A stretch of 32,938 nt of DNA from Clostridia bacterium (GTDB lineage Bacteria; Bacillota; Clostridia; Oscillospirales; Acutalibacteraceae): the NCBI GenBank assembly GCA_017434855.1, contig JAFRUA010000041.1:1-32938 (forward strand). Reading direction: 5' to 3'. Numbering within the stretch: the first letter of the stretch is position 1; each line of letters begins with the position of its first letter. Shown piece after piece: positions 19,829-27,209 of the stretch. A program made the position numbers and the translations under genes. Below the pieces are notes generated by a model. It had not been told where the DNA came from, made no database searches, and saw nothing but the letters and a program-made list of their open reading frames with translations.

Positions 19829-21319
19829 TCAGCGCAGCACGACCGTTGTCACGCTGACCGCCGGCAGCAGCAGCGTGTGTTTTGCCGGACCCGCATAGGT
19901 CTGCGCCAGATGCCTTGACGCATCTGTGGTATGGACCGTCATTTTTGTGCCGTCGGCATTCAGGCGCACAAAGCGGCTGTCGCCCGGGTTGACGATCACC
20001 AGCACCGCGGCGCCGTCCGGCCGCTGCGCGGCGCAAACGGTCAGGTCCGTGTCCTGATCTTCCGTCCCGGTCAATGTGCGCTTGACCTGTGATACTTCGG
20101 CGCCGATCACGCGCGACCCCGCCGGGATGAACTTTGAATAATGCCCCAGCGCGTCATAGCGATAGGTCGCGCTGCAGCGTGTGAAGGCCGGGTCCGCCGT
20201 GAACAACCCGTCGCTGTAATCCAGCCCGGTCATCCGGTCGATCCCCTCCTGATTGACCGCAACCCAGGACGTCCAGGTGTTGGCATTTGTCAGGCCCAGA
20301 TCGTCCGCGATCACGCGCGCCATGATGACCGCCGCCGTCGGGTCGGTGGTCGCGTGCTTGTTCGGCAGCTCGCACCATTCGCTCATTTCCAGCGGCAGCC
20401 CGGCATAGGGCTGGGCGCGGTACCAGTCGCCGAAGTCTTGCTTTTCCCGCTTTGCGTCGTCCTTCCAATAGCTGTGATAAGAAAAGCTTCCGATGTTGCG
20501 CAAAATGACCTCGTCCTGCGCCAGCGCGTCAAAATATTCCGGCGTCAGGCCGTCGATGCTGCCGCTTTCCGGCACCGACAGCTTCACGGGCAGTTTGCGG
20601 TTTTCGATCCCGACGGCAAACAGGTGCAGCAGCGCCACGATCTCTGCCGTTTCATAGTGGCAGCCCTCCTGCCCGACCCAGTCGCCGCCCCAGTCCCACT
20701 GCGGTTCGTTGATCGGTGAAATGAGCTTTACGGGAACGCCTTTGGACAGGAAGTATTCCGTGACGGTCAAAAAGTAGTCCACATAATCCTGATAGCAGTC
20801 CTTTTTGAGGTTGGAGGCCGCCTTTTTAAAGCCGCCGCTGGATTCGCCGGACACGGTCATGGAATAGTGCGGACTGTTGGCAAACAGCACCACCGTGTCC
20901 ACCGTCCCCCGCCGCAGCGCCGCAAACAGCGCCGCCTGCGCGTTGGCGTCGCGGGTGAAATCATAGGTCCAGCCGCCGTGCCCGTCCTCCACCAAAAAGC
21001 TCTCTGTCCGCCGCCACGGGTCGCGCACCCGTTCGTGCGCCGGGTTGACGCCGCCGCCGACGTTGTAACGATAGATGTTCAGCGCAAGGCCGTCGGTGCC
21101 GTACAGCTTTTGAATGATCTCTTCGCGCAGGGCGTCGTCCCAAAGCTGCGGACTCCACCAGCAGGCCGACGTGCCGAAGCCGTCAACGGTCTGCATCTGC
21201 CGGTCCGGCTGCAGGGTGATCTCGGTCTTTACATTCATGCGGGTCAAGCCTCCGATCGCGCCGGTCAGGGTCAGCCAGAAGCTCACCAGCAGCGCCGTGA
21301 ATTTTTGCCAAAGCGTCAT
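19829..21319 (-). CDS. Glycoside hydrolase family 30 protein
   Basis: A 496-residue GH30 glycosidase. The start is the ATG 21317-21319 (MTLWQKF) after GAGAGGG. A hydrophobic N-terminal segment (about 8-25) is a signal anchor or poor signal peptide. The barrel begins VDGFGTSACWWSPQLW (45-60). The acid/base is Glu205 in SPINEPQWDW and the likely nucleophile is Glu314 in LEMSEWC; ANSPHYSMTVSG and QEGCHY are further family landmarks. The last 100 residues form the beta-sandwich usual in GH30. The GTSxxWW motif recalls endo-beta-1,6-galactanase-like GH30 members more than the xylanase subfamilies, a weak guess. It lies downstream of an aminotransferase gene with a terminator between them; no promoter of its own is clear. 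Confidence 0.85.
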   Translation of the reverse strand: MTLWQKFTALLVSFWLTLTGAIGGLTRMNVKTEITLQPDRQMQTVDGFGTSACWWSPQLWDDALREEIIQKLYGTDGLALNIYRYNVGGGVNPAHERVRDPWRRTESFLVEDGHGGWTYDFTRDANAQAALFAALRRGTVDTVVLFANSPHYSMTVSGESSGGFKKAASNLKKDCYQDYVDYFLTVTEYFLSKGVPVKLISPINEPQWDWGGDWVGQEGCHYETAEIVALLHLFAVGIENRKLPVKLSVPESGSIDGLTPEYFDALAQDEVILRNIGSFSYHSYWKDDAKREKQDFGDWYRAQPYAGLPLEMSEWCELPNKHATTDPTAAVIMARVIADDLGLTNANTWTSWVAVNQEGIDRMTGLDYSDGLFTADPAFTRCSATYRYDALGHYSKFIPAGSRVIGAEVSQVKRTLTGTEDQDTDLTVCAAQRPDGAAVLVIVNPGDSRFVRLNADGTKMTVHTTDASRHLAQTYAGPAKHTLLLPAVSVTTVVLR

Positions 21320-21334
21320 CAACAATCCCTCTCA

Positions 21335-21368
21335 TAACAAAACAGCGGCCGTCGCACAGACTGCCGCT
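21335..21368 (-). terminator. Terminator of the aminotransferase gene
   Basis: Minus strand: AGCGGC (21363-21368 complement) pairs with GCCGCT (21344-21349 complement), 13-base loop, then GTTTTGTT. It is 11 bases after the stop at 21380 and may let some transcription through to the GH30 gene. Confidence 0.6.
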
Positions 21369-21379
21369 TGCTTCGCTTT

Positions 21380-22597
21380 TTATGCTTCCTGATGATAGTG
21401 GCTGAGGAAATCGCCGAGGTCCTGCATCGCCTTGGTCATCTCGGTCGGTTCGGGCAGCATGACGATGCGGAAGTGGTCCGGCGTCGGCCAGTCAAACCCG
21501 GAGCCCGGGACGATGAAGATGTGCTTTTCGTGCAGGAAGTCAAAGGCAAACTTCTTGTCGTTTGTGATGTTGAACTTTTTGACGTCCAGCTTCGGGAAGA
21601 CATAGAACGCGCCGTGGTTCTTGACGCAGGTCAGGCCGTCGATCTTTTCGATCTCGCGCATGGTCGCCTCGCGCTGCTCATACAGCCGGCCGCCGGGCAC
21701 CAGCATTGCCTGGGTGCTGGCGTTGTCGTTCAGCGCCGCCGGGATGACGAGCTGGGTCAGCGTGTTGGAGCACAGGCGCATCGCCGCCATCTGGAAGATG
21801 CCCTCCACATAGTCGTCCGCCTTGCCCTTGTAGCCGCTGATGCACATCCAGCCGCAGCGGAACCCGCACACGATGTGTGACTTTGACAGGCCGTTGGTCG
21901 TGATGACCATGAGGTCCGGCGCCAGCGCCGCCGTGGAATAGTGCGGCACGCCGTCCATCACGAGCCGGTCATAAATCTCGTCGGAAAAGATCAGCAGATC
22001 GTTTTCGCGCGCAACCTGGATGATATCCTCCAGCACCTGCTTCGGGTACACCGCGCCGGTGGGGTTGTTCGGGTTGATGATGACGATCGCCTTGGTGCGG
22101 GGGCTGACCTTGCTGCGGATGTCCGCAATGTCGGGGTACCAGTCGTTGCTTTCGTCGCAGGTATAGAACACCGGCTTGCCCCCGGCGATATAGGTCGAGT
22201 TGGACCACAGCGAATAGCTCGGCGACGGCATGAGCACCTCGTCGCCCTTGTTGAGCAGCGGCAGCAGCGCCATCAGCACCAGCTCGCTGACGCCGTTGCC
22301 GATATAGATGTCGTCCACCGTGATGTCCTGAATGCCCTTGCTTTTGTGATAGGCGCAGATCGCCTCGCGCGCGTTGGGCATGCCCTTGAGGTCACAGTAG
22401 GCCACGGCCTTGTCCACGTTGTCGAGCAGGGCGCCGCGCAGACTGTCCGGCAGGCCGAAACCGAAGGTCGCCGGGTTGCCGGTGTTCAGGCGCAGCACCT
22501 TGATGCCTTCCTTCGCCATGCGCTGGCTTTCCAGATACAGCGGACCGCGGATGTCGGAGTGGACGGGAACGAGATTTTCAGAACGTGTCAATTTCAT
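21380..22597 (-). CDS. Class I/II aminotransferase, AlaA-like
   Basis: A 405-residue PLP-dependent fold-type I aminotransferase. GNPATFGFGLPD near the N-terminus, YCDLKGMPNAREAI, YIGNGVSELV, IINPNNPTGAVYP, FSDEIYDRLV and the PLP-lysine site TTNGLSKSHIVCGFRCGW are all present. GGRLYEQRE and FRIVMLPEP lie further on. The pattern is that of the glutamate-pyruvate aminotransferase AlaA/YfbQ group. The ATG (22595-22597) follows GGGAGGA. It is cytoplasmic and linked to alanine formation from pyruvate. It has a fully consensus promoter and its own terminator, and so is probably constitutively and strongly expressed. Confidence 0.92.
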   Translation of the reverse strand: MKLTRSENLVPVHSDIRGPLYLESQRMAKEGIKVLRLNTGNPATFGFGLPDSLRGALLDNVDKAVAYCDLKGMPNAREAICAYHKSKGIQDITVDDIYIGNGVSELVLMALLPLLNKGDEVLMPSPSYSLWSNSTYIAGGKPVFYTCDESNDWYPDIADIRSKVSPRTKAIVIINPNNPTGAVYPKQVLEDIIQVARENDLLIFSDEIYDRLVMDGVPHYSTAALAPDLMVITTNGLSKSHIVCGFRCGWMCISGYKGKADDYVEGIFQMAAMRLCSNTLTQLVIPAALNDNASTQAMLVPGGRLYEQREATMREIEKIDGLTCVKNHGAFYVFPKLDVKKFNITNDKKFAFDFLHEKHIFIVPGSGFDWPTPDHFRIVMLPEPTEMTKAMQDLGDFLSHYHQEA

Positions 22598-22631
22598 TTG
22601 TGTTTCCTCCCTTAAAGCGAATTCTGCTCCT

Positions 22632-22660
22632 ATTATATTTCACAAGATTTTGATTGTCAA
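22632..22660 (-). promoter_or_regulatory. Consensus promoter of the aminotransferase gene
   Basis: Minus strand: -35 TTGACA (22655-22660), 17-base spacer, -10 TATAAT (22632-22637); both hexamers match consensus at all positions. Confidence 0.92.
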
Positions 22661-22757
22661 GAAAAAGCGATGCACAGACGGAAAAAACTTTGCCGCGCCG
22701 GCATAACCGCACAGCCCTGCGGCCATACTGACAACAGATATGAAAGGAGTGTTTTTT

Positions 22758-23189
22758 ATGAATCAAGACAGCGTCGCCCTGCTGCAGGACTGCAACAGCG
22801 GCGCAAAAACAGCCGTGCAATCGTTTCGCGAGGTCATGGACCATGTGGAAAACCCGGAACTGCGCCGGCTGCTCACACAGTCTATGGAGGTCCACGAAAG
22901 CATCGGCAACGACGCCAAAGTCATGCTGCATGACGAAGGCGAGCCCGGGCGCGACCCGTCCATGATGGCGCGCGCCGCCACATGGCTCAAGATCAATGCC
23001 GAGCTGCTGGCAAAGAACGATGACCGCACCGTTGCCGACCTGATCACAGACGGCTGCAACATGGGCATCAAGCAGCTTTCGGTCTCGTTCAACAAATATC
23101 CCGACGCAACGCCGGACGTCAAGCAGCTGGCCGACCGCATCCGCGCGGAAGAGGACGAGCTGCTGCAAAAGCTGCGGCTGTATCTTTAA
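22758..23189 (+). CDS. Small four-helix, ferritin-like hypothetical protein
   Basis: A 143-residue, almost entirely helical protein. The start is the ATG 22758 (MNQDSVALLQDC), well spaced after AAAGGAG; an ATG six codons upstream overlaps the ribosome site. Four amphipathic helices are suggested (SVALLQDCNSGAKTAVQSF; PELRRLLTQSMEVHESIG; ARAATWLKINAELL; VADLITDGCNMGIKQLSVSF), with a final DVKQLADRIRAEEDELLQKL helix. This looks like DUF2383/ferritin-like bundle proteins, although a metal site (ExxH pairs) is only partly suggested by MEVHE. No secretion signal. Its stop codon overlaps that of the convergent GH27 gene within TTAA. No clear promoter. Function unknown. Confidence 0.75.
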   Translation: MNQDSVALLQDCNSGAKTAVQSFREVMDHVENPELRRLLTQSMEVHESIGNDAKVMLHDEGEPGRDPSMMARAATWLKINAELLAKNDDRTVADLITDGCNMGIKQLSVSFNKYPDATPDVKQLADRIRAEEDELLQKLRLYL

Positions 23190-24463
23190 AAACGAACCAG
23201 TCTGCAGCCGTGCGGCGGCAACGGGGCCGAGAAGTCGTACTGCGGTACGGCTTCTTTTTTGTTGGTCCAAAGGTCGACCGGCGGTCCCTTGACCGTCAGG
23301 CCGTATTGCCGCAGGTCCAGCGTGACCGTCTGCGCATGATCTGCCAGATTGAACAGCGCCGCCACGTCGTGTCCTTCGGCGTCTTTGCACGCCCACGCCG
23401 CCGCGTCGTCGGTACGAAACAACGGGCGGTTCCCGGTCGAAAACCGATTCAGACCCAGCACGGCGCGGTTCTGCAGCAGGGCAAGATCGGCGGGCCGGTT
23501 CTCGCGCAGCTCGCCGCCCAGCATCAGCGGTGAACGGAAGATGCACCACAGCGTCAGCATCGTGCGCTGCTCGTCGGGCGTGAAGTTGGTGTAGCGGTCC
23601 CGGTCGCCGAGACTGCAGCAGGTTTTGGAAATTTTCCCGAGCGGCAGCATGTCGCAGTCCGGCCAGCAGCCCGGCGCGCGGTACGGGTTCCACGCTTCAC
23701 ACCGTTCAAACATCGCCTGCAGCTTGTCCCACCGGTCCCAGAAATCGCCGGTCATGCGCCACATGTTGGCGTGCGCCGCCAGATGCGCGGCGTTTTCGGT
23801 TCGGGCCGGCCCGGGCGACAGACTGAGCACCATCGGCCGGCCGCAGCGATCAATCGCTTTGCGGATCGCTTCGATCTCTGTCGCGGCGGAGTACGGACAG
23901 TCCGGGCGGAACTCCGTCACGGCGATGTCATCCGCCTTCACAAAGTCCACACCCCAGTCGGCATACTGCGCAAACAGGCTGTCATAATACGCCTGCGCGC
24001 CGTCTTTCGTGCAGTCCACGCCGTACATATCGGTATTCCACGAACAGATCGAATACGGGTGCGCAATGTCGCGCGCCGTTCGGTCGGTCCCCAGCAGCGG
24101 CGTGTTTTGATGCACCGCCTGCCGCGGGATGCCGCGCAGGATGTGGATGCCGAATTTCAGCCCCATGGCATGGACGTCGTCGGCAATGGCACGAAATCCG
24201 CGCGGAAAACGGTTCGGCGCCGGCTGCAGCCGTGCGTATTCGTCCATACACAGCGGCGCAAAGGGATGATAAAAGTTGCTGTCCGCCGTCGGCTCATACC
24301 ACTGGATATCGCACACGATATATTCCCAGCCGTAGTCCTTCAGATGGTCGCGCACATATTCCGCGTTGCCGAGCAGCTGTTCTTCATTGACCGCCGCGCC
24401 GTAGCAGTCCCAACTGTTCCAGCCCATCGGCGGCGTCAGGGCAACATTGTCTTTGTCAAGCAT
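23186..24463 (-). CDS. GH27 alpha-galactosidase, cytoplasmic
   Basis: A 425-residue family 27 glycosidase. It opens with LTPPMGWNSWDCYGA (9-23), the diagnostic GH27 start. The nucleophile is Asp178 in VDFVKADD and the acid/base Asp240 in MWRMTGDFWDRW. CDIQWYEP, GLKFGIHI and FRSPLMLGGELREN are other conserved segments, and the C-terminal 80 residues form the usual beta domain. There is no signal peptide, so it would act on alpha-galactosides already imported. The ATG 24461-24463 follows AAGGAG and overlaps the upstream lipase-like gene by 8 bases, showing a coupled two-gene operon. alpha-N-acetylgalactosaminidase activity is the main alternative. Confidence 0.92.
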   Translation of the reverse strand: MLDKDNVALTPPMGWNSWDCYGAAVNEEQLLGNAEYVRDHLKDYGWEYIVCDIQWYEPTADSNFYHPFAPLCMDEYARLQPAPNRFPRGFRAIADDVHAMGLKFGIHILRGIPRQAVHQNTPLLGTDRTARDIAHPYSICSWNTDMYGVDCTKDGAQAYYDSLFAQYADWGVDFVKADDIAVTEFRPDCPYSAATEIEAIRKAIDRCGRPMVLSLSPGPARTENAAHLAAHANMWRMTGDFWDRWDKLQAMFERCEAWNPYRAPGCWPDCDMLPLGKISKTCCSLGDRDRYTNFTPDEQRTMLTLWCIFRSPLMLGGELRENRPADLALLQNRAVLGLNRFSTGNRPLFRTDDAAAWACKDAEGHDVAALFNLADHAQTVTLDLRQYGLTVKGPPVDLWTNKKEAVPQYDFSAPLPPHGCRLVRF

Positions 24464-25772
24464 GGGCAGTCTCCTTCCCCGGCAGCGGTTCGGTGACCGG
24501 CTCCAGCGCGTTGATCATCCGCATCAGGTCATACAGGTACGCAAGCCCCCGGTCTGTCGGGCGAAAGACGTTGCCCAGCAGCGCCATGTGCGCCCCGGGA
24601 TAGGACGGAAAGATGTGATAGACCCCGGTGGTGAAGCCCTGCTCTGCCAGCGCGACGGACGGCGGCAGCGGCACCCGGTCGCTCGGCTTGTCAAAGGGCG
24701 CCGTTTCTGATTCCGTGTTCACAATGCCGTCGTTGTGCTGCCAGGACTCCCCCAGCGGCAGGCCGCCCGGCGTCACCGTCATCGTGCGCCCCGTCACATG
24801 AGAGAACGGCCAAAAGAACGGGTCGCAGACCGCGTGGTCCGGTACCCGGTGGGTGCCGTCGGCGCTGGGATGGGTCGCGTCGTGCGGCACCGAAAAATAA
24901 TAGACGTTCGGCAGCATCCGGATCGACCGGTTCAGCAGCACCGATTGGTCCGGGTCCATGTCATACAGCCCGGTGTCCGGCTTTGCAACCTTGCCGGAGG
25001 TCATCTTTTTCAGCACGCCGAACACCCCGCGCGTCAGCACGTCGTGCCCCCGGCGCAGCAGCGCCGGCGCCTGCGGGAACCGCTCGGCAAACCATGCGAC
25101 GCGCTCGCGTTCCAGGTCGGCCATCGCCTGGTGGTTCATCGCCAGCGACGTGCCGTTATAGGCCGCGGCCAGGCCGGTGATGGAGCGGATCCAGTCTGTG
25201 CGCCCGCCCCTGAAAAAGTCCGACAGCGTGCAGTCGGTCGTGGCGTCAATTTCATCCTGCGCGCCGTAGCACAGGATCGACGCAAACAGGCCCGCCGTTG
25301 TTCCGCCGAAGGAATGGCCGATCAGATGGATTTTGTGTTCGCTGTTCCACACGGGCAGCAGCGCACGGCCGGTATAATCCTCGCCGTAGCGCGGATGGCC
25401 GAATTTTGCGCTGTGCGCCTTGCCGTAATCCACCCGCGTGCCGGTCAACTGGGCATACAGCTCACACGCCCGGTCCCACGCGGACCCGACCGTGTCGATG
25501 TTGGCCGCCACCGCCATGAAGCCGGAGTTGCACAGCTTTTGCATCAGGTTGCCCGTGAACATGCCCCAGTATGCCAGCACATCGTTGCCGCGCTCATACT
25601 GTCCCCAGCCGAAAAAGCCGTGAACGAACACAAACGGGTCGTTGGTTTTGTCGCTGTCATGGTCCACCGGCCAGCCCGCGCCGCCTGCCTTTTTGCGCCC
25701 GGGCAGCGCCGAAACCGCCGTGATCGTCCGCTGCATCGCGCGCAGAGCGCCGGTCAGATAATCGATCGCCAT
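24456..25772 (-). CDS. Family I.5-like lipase (alpha/beta hydrolase), no signal peptide
   Basis: A 438-residue lipase resembling thermophilic Bacillus/Geobacillus and staphylococcal lipases. DPFVFVHGFFGWGQYE gives the oxyanion region. The zinc-binding segment AHSAKFGHPRYGEDY is followed by KIHLIGHSFGGTTAG with nucleophile Ser154. The catalytic Asp is in HNDGIVNTES and the His near the C-terminus in SYPGAHMALLG. The start is the ATG 25770-25772 (MAIDYLTGAL), after AAGGGGG; upstream in-frame codons lie in the promoter. Unlike its secreted relatives it has no signal peptide, so it appears cytoplasmic or exported by an unknown route. It is coupled by overlap to the GH27 gene. Confidence 0.87.
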   Translation of the reverse strand: MAIDYLTGALRAMQRTITAVSALPGRKKAGGAGWPVDHDSDKTNDPFVFVHGFFGWGQYERGNDVLAYWGMFTGNLMQKLCNSGFMAVAANIDTVGSAWDRACELYAQLTGTRVDYGKAHSAKFGHPRYGEDYTGRALLPVWNSEHKIHLIGHSFGGTTAGLFASILCYGAQDEIDATTDCTLSDFFRGGRTDWIRSITGLAAAYNGTSLAMNHQAMADLERERVAWFAERFPQAPALLRRGHDVLTRGVFGVLKKMTSGKVAKPDTGLYDMDPDQSVLLNRSIRMLPNVYYFSVPHDATHPSADGTHRVPDHAVCDPFFWPFSHVTGRTMTVTPGGLPLGESWQHNDGIVNTESETAPFDKPSDRVPLPPSVALAEQGFTTGVYHIFPSYPGAHMALLGNVFRPTDRGLAYLYDLMRMINALEPVTEPLPGKETAHA

Positions 25773-25806
25773 AAAAGGTCCCCCTTTGGTATGGATTGCT
25801 GCTTTT

Positions 25807-25835
25807 ATTAAAGCACAGCGGTGCAGGAAAGTCAA
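25807..25835 (-). promoter_or_regulatory. Promoter of the lipase-GH27 operon
   Basis: Minus strand: -35 TTGACT (25830-25835), 17-base spacer, -10 TTTAAT (25807-25812). Confidence 0.65.
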
Positions 25836-25896
25836 GTGAAAAAGGACTATGGGATTAGGAAACAAAACACTATACATGTTGAGTTCATAGAATGAC

Positions 25897-25922
25897 AAAA
25901 CCGCCGCCGGAAACGGCAGCGG
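25897..25922 (-). terminator. Terminator of the XRE regulator gene
   Basis: Minus strand: CCGCTGCC (25915-25922 complement) pairs with GGCGGCGG (25901-25908 complement), one G-U, 6-base loop, then TTTTG. It lies 15 bases after the stop at 25938. Confidence 0.75.
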
Positions 25923-25937
25923 TGGATTGTGAAACGG

Positions 25938-26141
25938 TTAATGCATCGTCGGGTCGTCTGAACGCCCGATCAGATAGTCCACAGACACATGAAAATAATC
26001 CGCGAATCGGATCAGCTCCTTGATTCCCGGTTCCCGCTCCCCCGTTTCATAGCGGCTGATGGTATTCTGGGTCATATTCAAATCCATCGCCAGCTTCAAT
26101 TGGGATATATGTCTGTTTTTTCTCAATTCTTTCAATCTCAT
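25938..26141 (-). CDS. XRE-family (Cro/C1) transcriptional regulator, short
   Basis: A 67-residue protein that is only a helix-turn-helix domain: LRKNRHISQLKLAMDLNMTQNTISRYETGEREP, with the turn and recognition helix in DLNMTQNTISRYE, and the family tail VSVDYLIGRSDD. The ATG 26139-26141 follows AGAGGA. It is divergent from the FxLYD gene, and a palindrome overlapping that gene's -10 box is the likely operator, so it probably represses its neighbour and possibly itself. There is no separate sensor domain; any signal would have to act through another protein or through dimer stability. It resembles the repressors of small mobile elements but no phage genes are near. Confidence 0.92.
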   Translation of the reverse strand: MRLKELRKNRHISQLKLAMDLNMTQNTISRYETGEREPGIKELIRFADYFHVSVDYLIGRSDDPTMH

Positions 26142-26153
26142 AACAAAATCCTC

Positions 26154-26182
26154 TTGACATTATTATCCCAAATCGGTATAAT
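26154..26182 (+). promoter_or_regulatory. Consensus promoter of the FxLYD gene
   Basis: -35 TTGACA (26154-26159), 17-base spacer, -10 TATAAT (26177-26182), all positions consensus. The -35 lies in the leader of the divergent XRE gene, just upstream of its ribosome site. Confidence 0.92.
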
Positions 26183-26200
26183 AAAAATATCCCGATTTGG
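26168..26200. promoter_or_regulatory. Palindromic operator, likely bound by the XRE regulator
   Basis: CCAAATCGG (26168-26176) and its inverted copy CCGATTTGG (26192-26200) are separated by 15 bases that include the -10 box. With flanks, the half-sites read ATCCCAAATCGGTA and ATACCAAATCGGGA. Centre-to-centre distance is 24 bases, compatible with two dimers or one dimer pair on nearly the same face. Occupation would block RNA polymerase at the consensus promoter. Confidence 0.75.
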
Positions 26201-26230
26201 TATATTTCAAGAATCAAGAGGTGCTTATTT

Positions 26231-26968
26231 ATGGAAACAAAAGCAAAGAAACCGATTTTCAAGCGTTGGTGGTTCTGGGCTCTGCTGCTGATTGTGATTG
26301 CCATCATTGTGGCTGCTGCCGGCGGCGGCAATGATTCCAAAAGCAGCAAAAAAGCAGCCGAAGGCACAAATTACGAAGTTCTTGACGGAACGGTACGCAC
26401 ATGGAAAAACAGCATCGGCACCACATGGATCTCTGTGGCCGTTCCCGTAAAAAATACCGGCAATGACAATCTGTACCTTTCCAGCGCCACCATTGACGTG
26501 GAGGATGCCGACGGCAAGCTGGTGAAAACCATGGATCTGGTCAGCGTTTATCCGCAGGTCCTTCTTCCGGGCGAAACCGCTTATTACTATGATGAAACCA
26601 CGCTGGAAGACATGGAACCCACAGACGAACTGGTCGCCATTCCGCATGTGGCTGTTGAAAAAGCAAAGGTGGACTGCATCCGCTATGAGGTCACCGAGCT
26701 TGCCGTCAAGGACGGAGAATATGACGGAGCGTCCGTCACCGGCCGCGTGGAAAACACCACGGATGAAGCGGAAAGCAGCGTTTATATCGTCGCGCTGCTC
26801 TTTGACAAAAACGACAATCTGATCGTACAGCAGGTTGACATTTTGGACAACGAGCTGCAGCCCGGTGAAAAAATCGGATTCAAAACCACCAACCTCGGTT
26901 TTGATGTCAAGGCAAGCGACGTTGCGCGTTATGAGGTTTACGCGTTCCCCCATCAATACCAATTCTGA
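26231..26968 (+). CDS. Membrane-anchored FxLYD-type domain protein
   Basis: A 245-residue protein. A basic N-terminus (METKAKKPIFKRWW) is followed by one membrane helix (WFWALLLIVIAIIVAAAGG, about 14-32), a Ser/Lys linker, and an exported beta-rich part in two halves. Each half shows the FxLYD-like pattern of extracellular clostridial proteins: VAVPVKNTGNDNLYLSSATI...DADGKLVKT, and VTGRVENTTDEAESSVYIV..LFDKNDNLIV. Each half ends in a LLPGETAYYY / LQPGEKIGFK strand. The ATG 26231 follows AAGAGGTG. It has its own strong promoter under the operator and a strong terminator, so it is a single-gene unit controlled by the XRE gene. Function unknown. Confidence 0.82.
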   Translation: METKAKKPIFKRWWFWALLLIVIAIIVAAAGGGNDSKSSKKAAEGTNYEVLDGTVRTWKNSIGTTWISVAVPVKNTGNDNLYLSSATIDVEDADGKLVKTMDLVSVYPQVLLPGETAYYYDETTLEDMEPTDELVAIPHVAVEKAKVDCIRYEVTELAVKDGEYDGASVTGRVENTTDEAESSVYIVALLFDKNDNLIVQQVDILDNELQPGEKIGFKTTNLGFDVKASDVARYEVYAFPHQYQF

Positions 26969-26979
26969 AGATCAAAATG

Positions 26980-27022
26980 ACCGAGCGGAAAGGACTGCAA
27001 CAGCCCCGCCGCTCGGTTTTTT
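26980..27022 (+). terminator. Terminator of the FxLYD gene
   Basis: ACCGAGCGG (26980-26988) pairs perfectly with CCGCTCGGT (27009-27017), followed by TTTTT(G)TTTTT. Confidence 0.9.
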
Positions 27023-27102
27023 GTTTTTCATACGGCGCTCCGTTTTTCATATCGCTTTTCCGGCCCATCGCGCACAAAACTGCGGAAAGATTGCGCTCCC
27101 TC

Positions 27103-27131
27103 TTGACATCTTCTTCAAAATCAACTATAGT
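27103..27131 (+). promoter_or_regulatory. Promoter of the transporter-LRR gene
   Basis: -35 TTGACA (27103-27108), 17-base spacer, -10 TATAGT (27126-27131); leader of about 70 nt rich in GAAGGAGAAAGG-like purines. Confidence 0.85.
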
Positions 27132-27209
27132 ATTGATAGATTCTTCTTTGTTTCTGTGAAGATTGAACAAGAACGACGACATTGCAAAGAAGGAGAAAGG
27201 AAGGTCCCC

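Noticed and set aside
25938-26968. Toxin-antitoxin pair (XRE plus neighbour)
   Set aside because: The partner is divergent, 245 residues, membrane-anchored and FxLYD-like, not a toxin; the layout is a regulator and its target.
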